Made by a program: the position numbers and the translations under genes. A stretch of DNA of 64,000 nt from Streptomyces coeruleorubidus (GTDB lineage: Bacteria; Actinomycetota; Actinomycetes; Streptomycetales; Streptomycetaceae), in NCBI RefSeq assembly GCF_008705135.1, contig NZ_CP023694.1, positions 7,787,001-7,851,000 on the forward strand, written 5' to 3'. How positions within the stretch are numbered: the first letter of the stretch is position 1; the number at the start of each line of letters is the position of its first letter. The notes beneath the pieces are model-generated. The model saw only the letters and a program-made list of their open reading frames with translations, ran no database searches and had not been told where the DNA came from. Shown piece by piece: positions 34,486-43,592 of this stretch.

Positions 34486-35453
34486 TGAAGTCCAGCCGAC
34501 TCGTCTCGATCCTCCTGCTGCTCCAGACCCGCGGCCGGATGACCGCCGCGCAGCTCGCCGAGGAGCTGGAGGTCTCGGTCCGTACCGTCTACCGGGACGT
34601 GGAGGCCCTCGGTGCCGCCGGGGTTCCGCTGTACGGCGACGCGGGCCACGCCGGCGGATACCGCCTGCTCGACGGCTACCGCACGCGGCTGACGGGCCTC
34701 ACCGCCGACGAGGCCGAGGCCCTCTTCCTCGCGGGCGCCCCCGGCCCCGCCGCCCAGCTCGGTCTCGGCTCCGTGCTCGCCGCGGCCCAGCTCAAGGTGC
34801 GCGCCGCCCTGCCGGCGGAGCTGCGCGCGCACGCCGACCGGATCAGTGGCCGCTTCCACCTGGACGCCCCCGGCTGGTACGCGGACGCCGACGACGCCCC
34901 TCACCTCCCGGCCGTCGCGGACGCCGTCTGGAGCAGCCGCGTGCTGCACGTCCTGTACCGCCGCTGGCGCGAGCCCACCGATGTGGAGCGTCGTCTGGAG
35001 CCGTACGGGCTGGTGCTGAAGGCGGGCCGCTGGTACGTCGTCGCGGGGCCCGGACCACGTACCTACCGGGTCGACCAGATTCTCGAACTCACCACTCGTG
35101 AAGAGGTGTTCGCCCGCCCCGAGGGCTTCGACCTGGCCGCGTACTGGGCGGCGTACCAGCGCGGCTTCCACGACCGGCTCCACCGCGGCGAGGCGGTGGT
35201 GCGGCTGGCCCCGGGAACGACGCTCACCGGCCCGGCGGGGGAGGCCGTACGGCGCGACGGACGTACGGACGACGACGGCTGGACACGTGCCACGGTCCCC
35301 ATCGAGTCCGTCGACCACGCCCACGCCGAGTTCCTGCGCCTGGGCACGGCCATCGAGGTGCTGGCTCCGGACGAACTGCGGTCGAGGATCGCCCGGACCG
35401 TGGCCGAACTGGCGCAGCGGTACGGCAACTCCCGCGCACCCGGCGGCGACTGA
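34479..35453 (+). CDS. WYL domain transcriptional regulator (YafY-like)
   Basis: A 324-residue regulator. A DeoR-like winged helix at residues 5-60 (RLVSILLLLQTRGRMTAAQLAEEL, SVRTVYRDVEAL) is followed by a WYL domain, where VLYRRW and RRLEPYGLVLKAGRWYVVAG fit the Sm-like fold that senses nucleic acids or nucleotides. A C-terminal WCX extension follows. The start is uncertain: GTG at 34479 or at 34485. A palindromic operator covers both. Targets are probably the divergent pair at 33475-34445. Confidence 0.87.
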   Translation: MSVKSSRLVSILLLLQTRGRMTAAQLAEELEVSVRTVYRDVEALGAAGVPLYGDAGHAGGYRLLDGYRTRLTGLTADEAEALFLAGAPGPAAQLGLGSVLAAAQLKVRAALPAELRAHADRISGRFHLDAPGWYADADDAPHLPAVADAVWSSRVLHVLYRRWREPTDVERRLEPYGLVLKAGRWYVVAGPGPRTYRVDQILELTTREEVFARPEGFDLAAYWAAYQRGFHDRLHRGEAVVRLAPGTTLTGPAGEAVRRDGRTDDDGWTRATVPIESVDHAHAEFLRLGTAIEVLAPDELRSRIARTVAELAQRYGNSRAPGGD

Positions 35454-35491
35454 GAGGCGGAACCCGCCCGTCCTTCCAGGAGGTCCGTCCC

Positions 35492-37366
35492 GTGAAGCAC
35501 CCGCACAGGCACCGCAGACGCCGTCTGCTCCTCCCCGTCGCCGCAGCCACGGCGGCGCTCGTCGGCGCAGGCCTGACCACGTTCGCCACCGACGACACGG
35601 CCGCGGCCGCCACCGCCCGCCAGGTCGAGAAGCTGGACCGGGGTGTGGTCAGCGTCCACACCGGCAGCGGCAACCTGGTGAGCTGGCGCTGGCTGGCAAC
35701 CGACCCGAACGACGTGTCGTTCAACGTCTACCGGGCCGGTACGAAGGTCAACCCGACCCCGGTCACCGGCTCCACGAACTACTTCCACTCCGGCGCCTCC
35801 TCGCACGCCGACTACACCGTCCGCGCGATCGTGAACGGCGTGGAGCAGGGCGACTCGGTGCACGCGGTCCAGTTCCGCACCGGCTACAAGGACGTCCCCC
35901 TCTCCCCGCCGGCCGGTGGCACCGCCCCGGGCAACTCGGCGTACACCTACGAGGCCAACGACGCCTCCCTGGGTGACCTGGACGGCGACGGCGCCCTGGA
36001 CATCGTCCTGAAGTGGCAGCCGACCAACGCCAAGGACAACTCCCAGTCCGGCTACACCGGCAACACCATCGTCGACGGCATCAAGCTCGACGGCACCCGG
36101 CTGTGGCGCATCGACCTGGGCCGCAACATCCGCTCCGGCGCCCACTACACCCAGTTCCAGGTCTACGACTACGACGGCGACGGCAAGGCCGAGGTCGCCA
36201 TGAAGACCGCCGACGGCACCCGCGACGGCACCGGCGCGGTCATCGGCAGCTCCACGGCCGACCACCGCAACTCCAGCGGCTACGTGCTCTCCGGCCCCGA
36301 GTTCCTGACCATGTTCAACGGCCAGACCGGCAAGGCGATGCAGAGCGTCGACTACGTCCCGGCCCGGGGCAACGTCTCCTCCTGGGGCGACAACTACGGC
36401 AACCGCGTCGACCGCTTCCTCGCCGGCACCGCCTACCTCGACGGCTCCCGCCCGTCCCTGATCATGGCGCGCGGCTACTACACCCGCACGGTGATCGCCG
36501 CCTGGGACTGGCGCAACGGCTCCTTCACCCGCCGCTGGACCTTCGACACCAGCTCCTCCACCAACAGCGGCAAGGGCTACGACGGCCAGGGCAACCACAG
36601 CCTGTCCGTCGCCGACGTCGACAACGACGGCAAGGACGAGATCGTCTACGGCGCCATGACCGTCGACGACAACGGCAACGGCCTGTGGACCACGAAGCTG
36701 GGCCACGGCGACGCCGGTCATGTCGGGGACCTCAACCCGTCCCGCGCGGGTCTGGAGTACTTCAAGGTCTCCGAGGACTCCAGCAAACCCGGCTCCTGGA
36801 TGGCCGACGCCCGCACCGGCCAGGTCCTGTGGCAGACGGCGTCGGGCTCCGACAACGGCCGCGGAGTCGCCGCCGACGTCTACGCCGGCAGCGCGGGCGC
36901 CGAGGCCTGGTCCGCCGCGGACACGACCCTGCGCTCGGCGACCGGCGCGTCCCTCGGCCGGGAGCCGTCCAGCATCAACTTCCTGTCCTGGTGGGACGGC
37001 GACCCCGTCCGCGAACTCCTCGACGGCACCCGCATCGACAAGTACGGCACCTCCGGCGACACCCGCCTGTTGACCGGGTCCGGCGTCTCCTCCAACAACG
37101 GCACCAAGTCCACACCGGCGCTCTCCGGCGACATCCTCGGCGACTGGCGCGAGGAGGTCGTCTGGCGCACCAGCGACAACAAGGCCCTGCGCATCTACTC
37201 GACCCCGCACGAGACCAGCACGAAGATCACGACCCTGCTCCACGACACGCAGTACCGCACGGCCCTTTCATGGCAGAACACCGCCTACAACCAGCCCCCG
37301 CACCCGAGCTTCTTCATCGGCAACAACATGCCGACGGCTCCCCGCCCCACCGTCTACACCCCGTGA
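35492..37366 (+). CDS. secreted rhamnogalacturonan lyase, PL11 family
   Basis: A 624-residue secreted enzyme of polysaccharide lyase family 11 (YesW/YesX type), which cuts rhamnogalacturonan I of pectin by beta-elimination. The first 40 residues are a basic signal peptide with hydrophobic core and AAAAT cleavage region. An Fn3-like domain (VSFNVYRAGTKV) precedes an eight-bladed propeller with calcium-binding repeats: GDLDGDGALDIVLKW, DYDGDGKAEVAMK and DVDNDGKDEIVYG. The GTG start has an AGGAGGT site. It ends at a strong hairpin shared with the convergent GH74 gene. Confidence 0.9.
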   Translation: MKHPHRHRRRRLLLPVAAATAALVGAGLTTFATDDTAAAATARQVEKLDRGVVSVHTGSGNLVSWRWLATDPNDVSFNVYRAGTKVNPTPVTGSTNYFHSGASSHADYTVRAIVNGVEQGDSVHAVQFRTGYKDVPLSPPAGGTAPGNSAYTYEANDASLGDLDGDGALDIVLKWQPTNAKDNSQSGYTGNTIVDGIKLDGTRLWRIDLGRNIRSGAHYTQFQVYDYDGDGKAEVAMKTADGTRDGTGAVIGSSTADHRNSSGYVLSGPEFLTMFNGQTGKAMQSVDYVPARGNVSSWGDNYGNRVDRFLAGTAYLDGSRPSLIMARGYYTRTVIAAWDWRNGSFTRRWTFDTSSSTNSGKGYDGQGNHSLSVADVDNDGKDEIVYGAMTVDDNGNGLWTTKLGHGDAGHVGDLNPSRAGLEYFKVSEDSSKPGSWMADARTGQVLWQTASGSDNGRGVAADVYAGSAGAEAWSAADTTLRSATGASLGREPSSINFLSWWDGDPVRELLDGTRIDKYGTSGDTRLLTGSGVSSNNGTKSTPALSGDILGDWREEVVWRTSDNKALRIYSTPHETSTKITTLLHDTQYRTALSWQNTAYNQPPHPSFFIGNNMPTAPRPTVYTP

Positions 37367-37371
37367 GAAAG

Positions 37372-37407
37372 CCGAGGGCGTATGCCGTCTCCGGCATACG
37401 CCCTCGG
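37372..37407. terminator. 16-bp perfect hairpin, bidirectional terminator
   Basis: CCGAGGGCGTATGCCG and its exact complement are separated by the loop TCTC. It lies between the convergent PL11 and GH74 genes, five bases after the PL11 stop, and can serve both directions. Confidence 0.8.
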
Positions 37408-37415
37408 AAGCGGGG

Positions 37416-40064
37416 TCAGGCCACCGTGCAGCTCTGGTCACCCAGCTTGAACGCGGTCGGTTTCGCGTTCGTCCCCGACGAGTTCGCCGTGAAGCCGAAG
37501 CTCACGGACGAGCCCGCCGCCACGTTGCCGTTCCAGCCGACGTTCTTCGCCGTCACCGCCGAACCCGACTGCGCTGCCTCGGCGTTCCACGCCTGGGTCA
37601 GCTTCTGGCCGTCGGTGAAGGACCAGGCCAGGGACCAGCCGTTCCACGGGCTGGTGCCGGTGTTGGTGACCTGCACGTCCGCCTGGAAGCCGCCCGACCA
37701 CTGGCTGGTGACCTTGTACGTCACCTTGCAGGCACCGGCCGGGTCGGGGCCGGGCCCGGGGCCCGTGGTGCCGCCGTCGGAGCTGTCGCCGTAGACGACG
37801 CCACGGCCGTTGGTCGCCACGTACACCCGGCCGTACACCCTCGGGTCACCGGTGATGGCCGCACCCGTCCAGCCCCACTGGTGGGCGTCGTCGTTGATGC
37901 GTGTCCAGCTCGCGCCCTTGTCCGTGGAGCGGAAGACGCCGCGCACGCCGCCGATCTTCGCGCTGGTGTAGAGCGTCTGGTAGGAGGCCCCGGGTGCCGC
38001 CTTGCCGAACCCGATGGTGTCGGCCTGCTCTACGTTCGGCAGCTTCGTGAAGCTCGTGCCGCCGTCCGTCGAGTGCCACAGGCCGTACGCCCCGTCGCTC
38101 GCGCCGCCCGCCAGCCAGACGTCGCCCTTCCCGCCGGGCAGCGCCTTGAAGCGGACACTGTCACCGCCGGGCAGGCCCGTGGCCGGTGACTCCTTGAACG
38201 TCGCGCCGCCGTCCGTACTGACGTAGAACTTCCCCGACTTGAAGCCGTAGAAGGTCTTCGGATCGACGCGGTCCGACTCGACGATCGCCCCGGCGGGGAT
38301 CCCGCCGGACGCCTGCCACGAGGTGCCGAAGCCCGTCGTGTGGTGCACGCCGGCGCCCTGCGGGCTCCACACGAACCGGCTGCCGTCGGCCGCCGCCGCG
38401 ACCGTGCCGCCGCCGCTCACGCCCGAGGGGTCGGTCCCCGCGAACCAGTTGGCGCCGTTGTCCGTCGAGAACGAGATGTGCGGACCGGAGTCGAGGTTGC
38501 CGACCCGGACGACCGTGTTCGGGTTCGACTCGGCGAAGTCCAGGCTCGTGGTCGTCGTGAAGTTCGGCTGCGTGAACATCATCGACGGGACCTTCGTCAG
38601 ATCCGTGTGGCGGAAACCGCCGACGTCGCCGAGCGCGCTGAGCAGCGGGGCACCGGACGGGGGAGAGGCGAGGTCGTTGACCGCCGTCTCCTCCAGCCCC
38701 TGCACCATCGGCTTGACGGCGAACTTCCCGCCGCCGTCCCAGTTCGTGAGGTTCTCGGTGCCGTAGATCGTCGCGCCCGTCCCGTACATCATGCGGTTCG
38801 AGTTGAACGGGTCGATCTCCAGGGCTTCCGTCATCCACCCCAGCTTCGGCGTCTGCTCGGGCGGCTGCGGGTTGGCGCCCCAGGTCAGCCACGGCGAGGA
38901 CGAGACGTCCATCGTGTAGCGGTTCTCGCGGTTGGGGTACGACGTGTAGTCCCACGCCTTGGTCCAGGTCGCGCCGCTGTCCGTGGAGCGGAAGATCTGC
39001 GTGTCCGGCCACCAGGCGCTGTACGCGGTCGCCATCACCGTGCCGGGCTTCTGCCGGTCCACCGTCAGCCCGCTGAAGCCGTAGAACGTGTCGGCCTCCG
39101 CCACCGGGCTGATGTCCGTCCAGGTACCGGTCCCGGTCGCGTACCGCCACAGCTGGCCCTTGCCGCCGTCGTACGGGCCGCCCTTGTCGCTGTAGGCGAG
39201 GTAGAGATGGCCGTTCTTCGCGTCCAGGACGCCCTTGTGAGCGAGGTAGCCGGTGGGCTGCCCGGCCAGCCGCTGCCAGGTCGCGCCCGCGTCCGTCGAG
39301 CGGTACACCGCGTTGTCCTTGTCGGCGACCCCCACGTAGATCGTCTTCGTGGCATTGCCCGACGTGCCCGTGGACTCGTCGAAGGTGACCCAGACGATGC
39401 CCTGGTTGTCGGACGCGTAGCCGCTGGTGTCACTCGGGTCCTGCACGTAGTTGCCGACGTTGGGGAAGTTCGTCACCTGCGACCAGGTCACGCCCGAGTC
39501 CGTCGACCGCCACAGCCCCTTGCCGCTGGGAGCCCCCAGATACAGCACGCTGTTGCGGTTCGGGTCGACGGCCAGCCGCTCGCCCATGCCCCGCCCCGGC
39601 ATGTTGCCGCCCAGCTTGAACGGCAGGTTCGCCTTCTGCCAGCTCGCCCCCCGGTTGGCGGAGCGCATGACCGCACCGTTCTTCGGATCCCAGCTGTTGG
39701 TGTACGTACCGACCGCCGCGTACACCTTGTCCGGATCGACGGAGTCGGACGCGATGCTGACGACCCCCGTGTGCCCCCAGTCGTCCCAGCCGACGGAGTC
39801 CAGCAGCGGCGTCCAGGTCTTCGAGGCCTCCTGCCACCGGTAGGCACCGCCGATGTCGGTACGGGCGTAGGCGAGGTTCTTCTCGGACCGGTTGAAGACG
39901 ATCCCGGGGACAAATCCGCCCCCGTCGATCCGCGCGTTCTTCCAGGAGTAGGTGTCGGCAGCGATCTTCACCGACGGCGGATCGGCGGCCAGGGCGGCGG
40001 GAGCGCCCGACAACAGCCCGGCCGCCAGCGCCAGCACGGCCGTGAGTATGCGGGTTCTTCGCAC
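37416..40064 (-). CDS. secreted xyloglucanase GH74 with C-terminal CBM2
   Basis: An 882-residue secreted enzyme. The N-terminal signal peptide ends near ALAADPP (residue 27). The GH74 catalytic part spans about 30-760 and is a two-domain seven-bladed propeller with many BNR-type repeats (WRSTDSGVTW, YRSTDAGATW, FRSTDSGATW, FSTDNGANW). A GPGPGPDP linker leads to a cellulose-binding CBM2 in the last 103 residues with Trp residues for cellulose stacking (SQWSGGF, SPWNGWSLAW, VGWNGNVA). GH74 enzymes cut the glucan backbone of xyloglucan. The GTG at 40064 has GGAAGGA upstream. No CebR box is seen in front of it. Confidence 0.92.
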   Translation of the reverse strand: MRRTRILTAVLALAAGLLSGAPAALAADPPSVKIAADTYSWKNARIDGGGFVPGIVFNRSEKNLAYARTDIGGAYRWQEASKTWTPLLDSVGWDDWGHTGVVSIASDSVDPDKVYAAVGTYTNSWDPKNGAVMRSANRGASWQKANLPFKLGGNMPGRGMGERLAVDPNRNSVLYLGAPSGKGLWRSTDSGVTWSQVTNFPNVGNYVQDPSDTSGYASDNQGIVWVTFDESTGTSGNATKTIYVGVADKDNAVYRSTDAGATWQRLAGQPTGYLAHKGVLDAKNGHLYLAYSDKGGPYDGGKGQLWRYATGTGTWTDISPVAEADTFYGFSGLTVDRQKPGTVMATAYSAWWPDTQIFRSTDSGATWTKAWDYTSYPNRENRYTMDVSSSPWLTWGANPQPPEQTPKLGWMTEALEIDPFNSNRMMYGTGATIYGTENLTNWDGGGKFAVKPMVQGLEETAVNDLASPPSGAPLLSALGDVGGFRHTDLTKVPSMMFTQPNFTTTTSLDFAESNPNTVVRVGNLDSGPHISFSTDNGANWFAGTDPSGVSGGGTVAAAADGSRFVWSPQGAGVHHTTGFGTSWQASGGIPAGAIVESDRVDPKTFYGFKSGKFYVSTDGGATFKESPATGLPGGDSVRFKALPGGKGDVWLAGGASDGAYGLWHSTDGGTSFTKLPNVEQADTIGFGKAAPGASYQTLYTSAKIGGVRGVFRSTDKGASWTRINDDAHQWGWTGAAITGDPRVYGRVYVATNGRGVVYGDSSDGGTTGPGPGPDPAGACKVTYKVTSQWSGGFQADVQVTNTGTSPWNGWSLAWSFTDGQKLTQAWNAEAAQSGSAVTAKNVGWNGNVAAGSSVSFGFTANSSGTNAKPTAFKLGDQSCTVA

Positions 40065-40104
40065 GGTGGGGGTCCTTCCGTGAGGGGGGAGAACGTGCGA
40101 GGGC

Positions 40105-40135
40105 CGGGCGGCTCCCATGCGGGTGGAGCCGCCCG
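40105..40135. terminator. 11-bp hairpin downstream of GH48
   Basis: CGGGCGGCTCC (40105-40115) pairs perfectly with GGAGCCGCCCG (40125-40135) around a nine-base loop. It lies 138 bases past the GH48 stop and before the GH74 start, so GH48 and GH74 are probably separate transcripts. A second 9-bp hairpin (TGGCCCCGC / GCGGGGCCA, 40140-40164) follows directly. Confidence 0.6.
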
Positions 40136-40191
40136 ACCGTGGCCCCGCGTCAGGTGCGGGGCCATGTACGCAGAGCTTCGGACGCTGTTCG

Positions 40192-40212
40192 GGGGCGCGG
40201 GGAACTGCGCGA
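40192..40212. repeat. dispersed Streptomyces 3'-end repeat, copy 2
   Basis: Identical over 21 bases to 18726-18746. It lies 60 bases beyond the GH48 stop codon, again at the 3' end of a gene. In this copy the text continues CCAGCCACAACG, which is the usual extension of this dispersed Streptomyces sequence. Confidence 0.6.
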
Positions 40213-40272
40213 CCAGCCACAACGGACCGGCAGCCGAAGTCCCCGCGCCACCCGCGGAGCGCCCGGCGGGGG

Positions 40273-43191
40273 CTATTCGAGAAGCTCCGCGTACGAGCCC
40301 ATGGCCAGCGCGATATCCGCCTGAGCCCAGAACCGGTGGTACGTGAACGACGGCACCGCACCGCCGGCGAGATAACTCTCGATCTTCGACCAGGCGGGAT
40401 CGTCCTCGTAGAAGGACCGGATCGAGTCGAACGTCGACGACGAGTTGATCGCGTCACCGTTCGGCATCGTCCCCGTCCAGCCGCTGGGGACGGGCACCGG
40501 GTCGTCGAACCGGTTGTAGTCCGCGCGGTTCTCCGGGACGGCGACCCCGAGGTCGTCCTGGTGGTTCGCCCACATACCGTCCAGCAGCTTCTTCGCCGCC
40601 GCCGCGGCCTCCGTGTCACCGGAGCGGTCGGCGTAGTACGTCAGGGTCTTGGCGTACGCGGCCGCCACACCGACGTCGTTGGTGTAGTCGGCGACGGTGA
40701 CGTGCAGCCCGCTGTTGGAGCCGGGGCTGGAGGCGTTCCAGGTGTCGGGCTGGCCCGACCACTGGAGCGTCGACGGGATACGGAACGTGCCGTCCGGGTT
40801 GAACGTGGTCTTGGACAGCGCCCAGTCGACCCACTTGTCGAGGACCGTCTTGGCCTGCGCGTTCCCCGTCTGCTGGTACAGCTCGGCGACCCGCTCCATG
40901 GACCACGCCTGGAAGCCGAACCACTGGTTGGACGGCGGGTCGTGGTACACGGGCTTCTCGTCGTAGTACATGCCGTAGAACGTCGACTTCCCGGCGGGCG
41001 GGGTCGCGTACCGGCCCGCCCAGCTGTTGGTCGCGCCGCCGGCGATGGCGCCCTCGTCCGACTGGAGCCAGCGGTAGAACTCCAGCTGCCGGTCCATGGA
41101 CTTGGCCCAGTCGGCCGCGCCCGTCGCCGACTTGGGCTTCAGCGGGGCGTAGTTGCTCAGCGCGTAGGCGGCCAGCGGGTTCTGGTAGCCGCCGTGGGCG
41201 TGGCTGGAGCCGATGCGCCAGGACCAGCCGGCCGAGGTGTCGGTGGCGCCGCCCCAGGCGTAGTACCAGGACATCAGGTACATCGAGGCGTCCTTGCCGG
41301 TGCCCGCCGGGCAGGTGGAGGGTCCGACGCAGTTGCCGATCTTCTTGAAGTACTTGTCGAACATGGAGTAGCGCAGGTAGTCGCCCATCTTGGCCGCCTT
41401 GGCGACGGTCCCGGAGACCTGCCCGCCCTTGCCCTGCTCCTTCGCCCACAGGTCCGCCCAGTAGGCGGCCTGCACGGCGCGCGCGTCGGCGTCCGGCGCG
41501 TTGGTGAACTTCCACTGCTTGGCGTAGGAGGCGTCACCGGTGAACAGGTCCAGATAGCCGTTCTTGCCGCCGTACTTGAAGGCGTCGCAGGTCGGCTGCG
41601 GCACCGTCTCCCACACCGACTCCTGCGAGCCGCGCTGGAAGGTGTTGATGTACGACGGGCCGGTGTCCGAGGGTCCCGCCTCGCACTTGCCGGGCGAGTT
41701 GCCGTAGCCGTAGACGTTGTCGACGTCCTGGAGCCAGTGCATGCCGTAGACGTCGTCCGTGCCGTACGCGCTCTTCAGCTCGGCCGCGATCGGATCCGGG
41801 CCGACCGAGACGCCGGTGTCGAGCTTGGCCGGGTACTCGTTCGGCGTGTCCAGCTCGGGCGCGTAGGTCGCCGGCTTGGAGGCGTTGTAGAAGGAGTTGG
41901 TCGGCTGGTCGGCCTTGGTGGGGATCATGTACTTCTCCATGAGATCCCACGCGCCGTTGAACTTGGACCAGTCACCCGTCACCTTGCCGTACATGGCCTG
42001 GAGCCACAGGAGGTAGCTGTACGCCTCCGAGGTGGTCTCGTGGCCGTGGTCCGGCGCCTCGACGATCAGCGTCTCGACCGAGTGGTAGGGAATGCCCTCG
42101 GGGGAGAAGTAGCCGTTCGCCGGGTTGGTGATCTTCCCGTACAGCTCGAGGAAGCGGGCGTCGTACGCCTTGCTCGCCGCCAGCTGGGTGACGGTGACCG
42201 AGGCCTTGGCGTGACCCGCTGCCGTCGACTCGAACACGGCCGAGCCGCTGCCGGAGTCGGCCGCGCTGACGGTCACCTTCTGCGCGGTGTTCCAGTTCTG
42301 CGGGGTGAAGGTGAGCGAGGCGCCGCCCGTGACCGACAGGCCCGAGTTGCCGCTCGCCCTGGCCGACGTCACCGTCACATTGGAGGACGGCTGCTTGGAC
42401 AGCTTCACCTCGTACGTGCCCGACTTGCCCGACTGGACGCCCAGTTGGACCGGCGAGGCGACGACGGTGGGGCCGGAGGCCACGGTGATGCCGACCGGCG
42501 TGGAATCGGCGGAGGCGCCCATGCTGTCGTAGGCCTTCGCCACCAGGGAATGACTGCCCACGGTCAGATTCGAGACGGACAGCGCGTAGGGCGCACTCGT
42601 GTCCGTGCCCAGCAGCTTGGTGTCGTCGTAGAACTCCACCTTGCTGATCGTGGCGTTGTCCGCGGCGGCCGCGGTGGCCGCCAGCGGGACCGCCTCGCCC
42701 TGGGTGTAGACGGCGCCGGCGGCCGGGCTGGTCAGCACGGCGATCGGCGGCTGGTGAGCGCCGGTGCAGGGGGTGCCGTTGACCGCGAAGGACGTGGGCG
42801 CGGTGTTGTTGCCGCTGTAGCTGAACTGGGCACCGGTGGAGACGGCGGCACCCGCGGCGACCCGCGCGTTGTGGGCGGCGTTCTTGACGGTGATGTTCTG
42901 GCCGGACTGCGACCACGTGCCGTTCCAGCCGTTGCCCAGCTTCTGGTTGCCGGAGTAGGCGTAGGTCAGCGTCCAGCCGTCGATGGCGTCCGTGCCGCGG
43001 TTGGTGAGGGTCAGGTCCGCGGTGAAGCCGGAGCCCCAGTCGTTCGTCTTGTAATCGACACTGCACTGAAGTGCGGCCGCCTGCGCGGTGGTCGACCCTG
43101 AGGAGAGCATCGTCAACGGAAGCGCGAGAGCCGCGAGCGCGGCGGTCCACAGACGCCGCACGGCTCTCCGTTTCCGGGGTGGGGGATGCAT
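40273..43191 (-). CDS. secreted exocellulase GH48 with CBM2 and Ig-like domains
   Basis: A 972-residue processive cellulase acting from the reducing end of cellulose chains. Domains in order: signal peptide 1-38; CBM2 about 39-145 (DYKTNDWGSGFTADLTLTN); a Big_9/Ig-like domain about 150-240 (PAAGAVYTQGEAVPLAATA); a second beta domain about 240-335; and a GH48 catalytic domain about 340-972 with SEAYSYLLWLQAMYGKV, QDVDNVYGYGN, SSHAHGGYQNPLAAY and NRFDDPVPVPSGWTG. The ATG at 43191 has AAGGAGGA upstream. A perfect CebR box lies 48 bases before it. It is divergent from the GH6 gene, with which it should act in synergy. Confidence 0.94.
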   Translation of the reverse strand: MHPPPRKRRAVRRLWTAALAALALPLTMLSSGSTTAQAAALQCSVDYKTNDWGSGFTADLTLTNRGTDAIDGWTLTYAYSGNQKLGNGWNGTWSQSGQNITVKNAAHNARVAAGAAVSTGAQFSYSGNNTAPTSFAVNGTPCTGAHQPPIAVLTSPAAGAVYTQGEAVPLAATAAAADNATISKVEFYDDTKLLGTDTSAPYALSVSNLTVGSHSLVAKAYDSMGASADSTPVGITVASGPTVVASPVQLGVQSGKSGTYEVKLSKQPSSNVTVTSARASGNSGLSVTGGASLTFTPQNWNTAQKVTVSAADSGSGSAVFESTAAGHAKASVTVTQLAASKAYDARFLELYGKITNPANGYFSPEGIPYHSVETLIVEAPDHGHETTSEAYSYLLWLQAMYGKVTGDWSKFNGAWDLMEKYMIPTKADQPTNSFYNASKPATYAPELDTPNEYPAKLDTGVSVGPDPIAAELKSAYGTDDVYGMHWLQDVDNVYGYGNSPGKCEAGPSDTGPSYINTFQRGSQESVWETVPQPTCDAFKYGGKNGYLDLFTGDASYAKQWKFTNAPDADARAVQAAYWADLWAKEQGKGGQVSGTVAKAAKMGDYLRYSMFDKYFKKIGNCVGPSTCPAGTGKDASMYLMSWYYAWGGATDTSAGWSWRIGSSHAHGGYQNPLAAYALSNYAPLKPKSATGAADWAKSMDRQLEFYRWLQSDEGAIAGGATNSWAGRYATPPAGKSTFYGMYYDEKPVYHDPPSNQWFGFQAWSMERVAELYQQTGNAQAKTVLDKWVDWALSKTTFNPDGTFRIPSTLQWSGQPDTWNASSPGSNSGLHVTVADYTNDVGVAAAYAKTLTYYADRSGDTEAAAAAKKLLDGMWANHQDDLGVAVPENRADYNRFDDPVPVPSGWTGTMPNGDAINSSSTFDSIRSFYEDDPAWSKIESYLAGGAVPSFTYHRFWAQADIALAMGSYAELLE

Positions 43192-43238
43192 GGTGCTGGT
43201 TCCTCCTTGCGGCTCGGAGAAGTCAAGGCTTGAACCAG

Positions 43239-43280
43239 TGGGAGCGCTCCCATAGTGAGGACGGGTCTGGTATCGGTCAA
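43239..43280 (-). promoter_or_regulatory. GH48 promoter with perfect CebR operator
   Basis: TGGGAGCGCTCCCA at 43239-43252 is exactly the 14-bp palindromic CebR-binding sequence. CebR represses cellulase genes and is released by cello-oligosaccharides such as cellobiose and cellotriose. On the minus strand TTGACC (43280-43275), 17 bases and CACTAT (43257-43252) form a plausible promoter directly against the operator. Confidence 0.85.
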
Positions 43281-43371
43281 GGTCCTTGAAGAGTCGAAAA
43301 GATTCGACGCCGTGTGTTGAGCGAAAGTCAGTGACTCCCCTGTTCTTTGCCGACACTTGGCGCTACCTTCC

Positions 43372-43400
43372 TTGACACCAGTGGGAGCGGTTCCATCAGT
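43372..43400 (+). promoter_or_regulatory. GH6 promoter with CebR-like operator in the spacer
   Basis: TTGACA at 43372-43377 is a consensus -35. The CebR-like box TGGGAGCGGTTCCA at 43382-43395 differs at two positions from the palindrome and lies where the spacer would be. The -10 candidate near 43395-43400 is weak. Binding here would block initiation. Confidence 0.7.
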
Positions 43401-43443
43401 CGACGCGTCCGTCACGGCGGGCCCGACCTGCACGGAGTCGCTC

Positions 43444-43560
43444 ATGCGACACCCCTCGCGTTCAGTACTTATAGCCGCCGCCCTCGCGGTCGTCCCCGGC
43501 TGCGCGAGTGCCGGTGCCGGGTTCCTCATGTCCTTGTCGGAGCGCGCCCTGAACGGCTGA
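43444..43560 (+). CDS. possible 38-residue lipoprotein-like leader ORF
   Basis: An ATG with GGAG six bases upstream opens a 38-residue frame: basic MRHPSR, hydrophobic VLIAAALAVVPG, then Cys, then GAGFLMSLSERALNG. A lipobox-like VPGC is visible. It lies inside the 5' leader of the GH6 message, 32 bases before the GH6 start. It may be a real small protein, a translated leader or chance. Confidence 0.3.
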   Translation: MRHPSRSVLIAAALAVVPGCASAGAGFLMSLSERALNG

Positions 43561-43592
43561 CACCCCCACCACCGAAAGGGAAACCCGCACTC

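Noticed and set aside
40117..43101. A 994-residue open frame on the plus strand opposite GH48
   Set aside because: It is the antisense shadow of GH48, with Arg/Val/Gly-rich composition, no domain and no ribosome-binding site.
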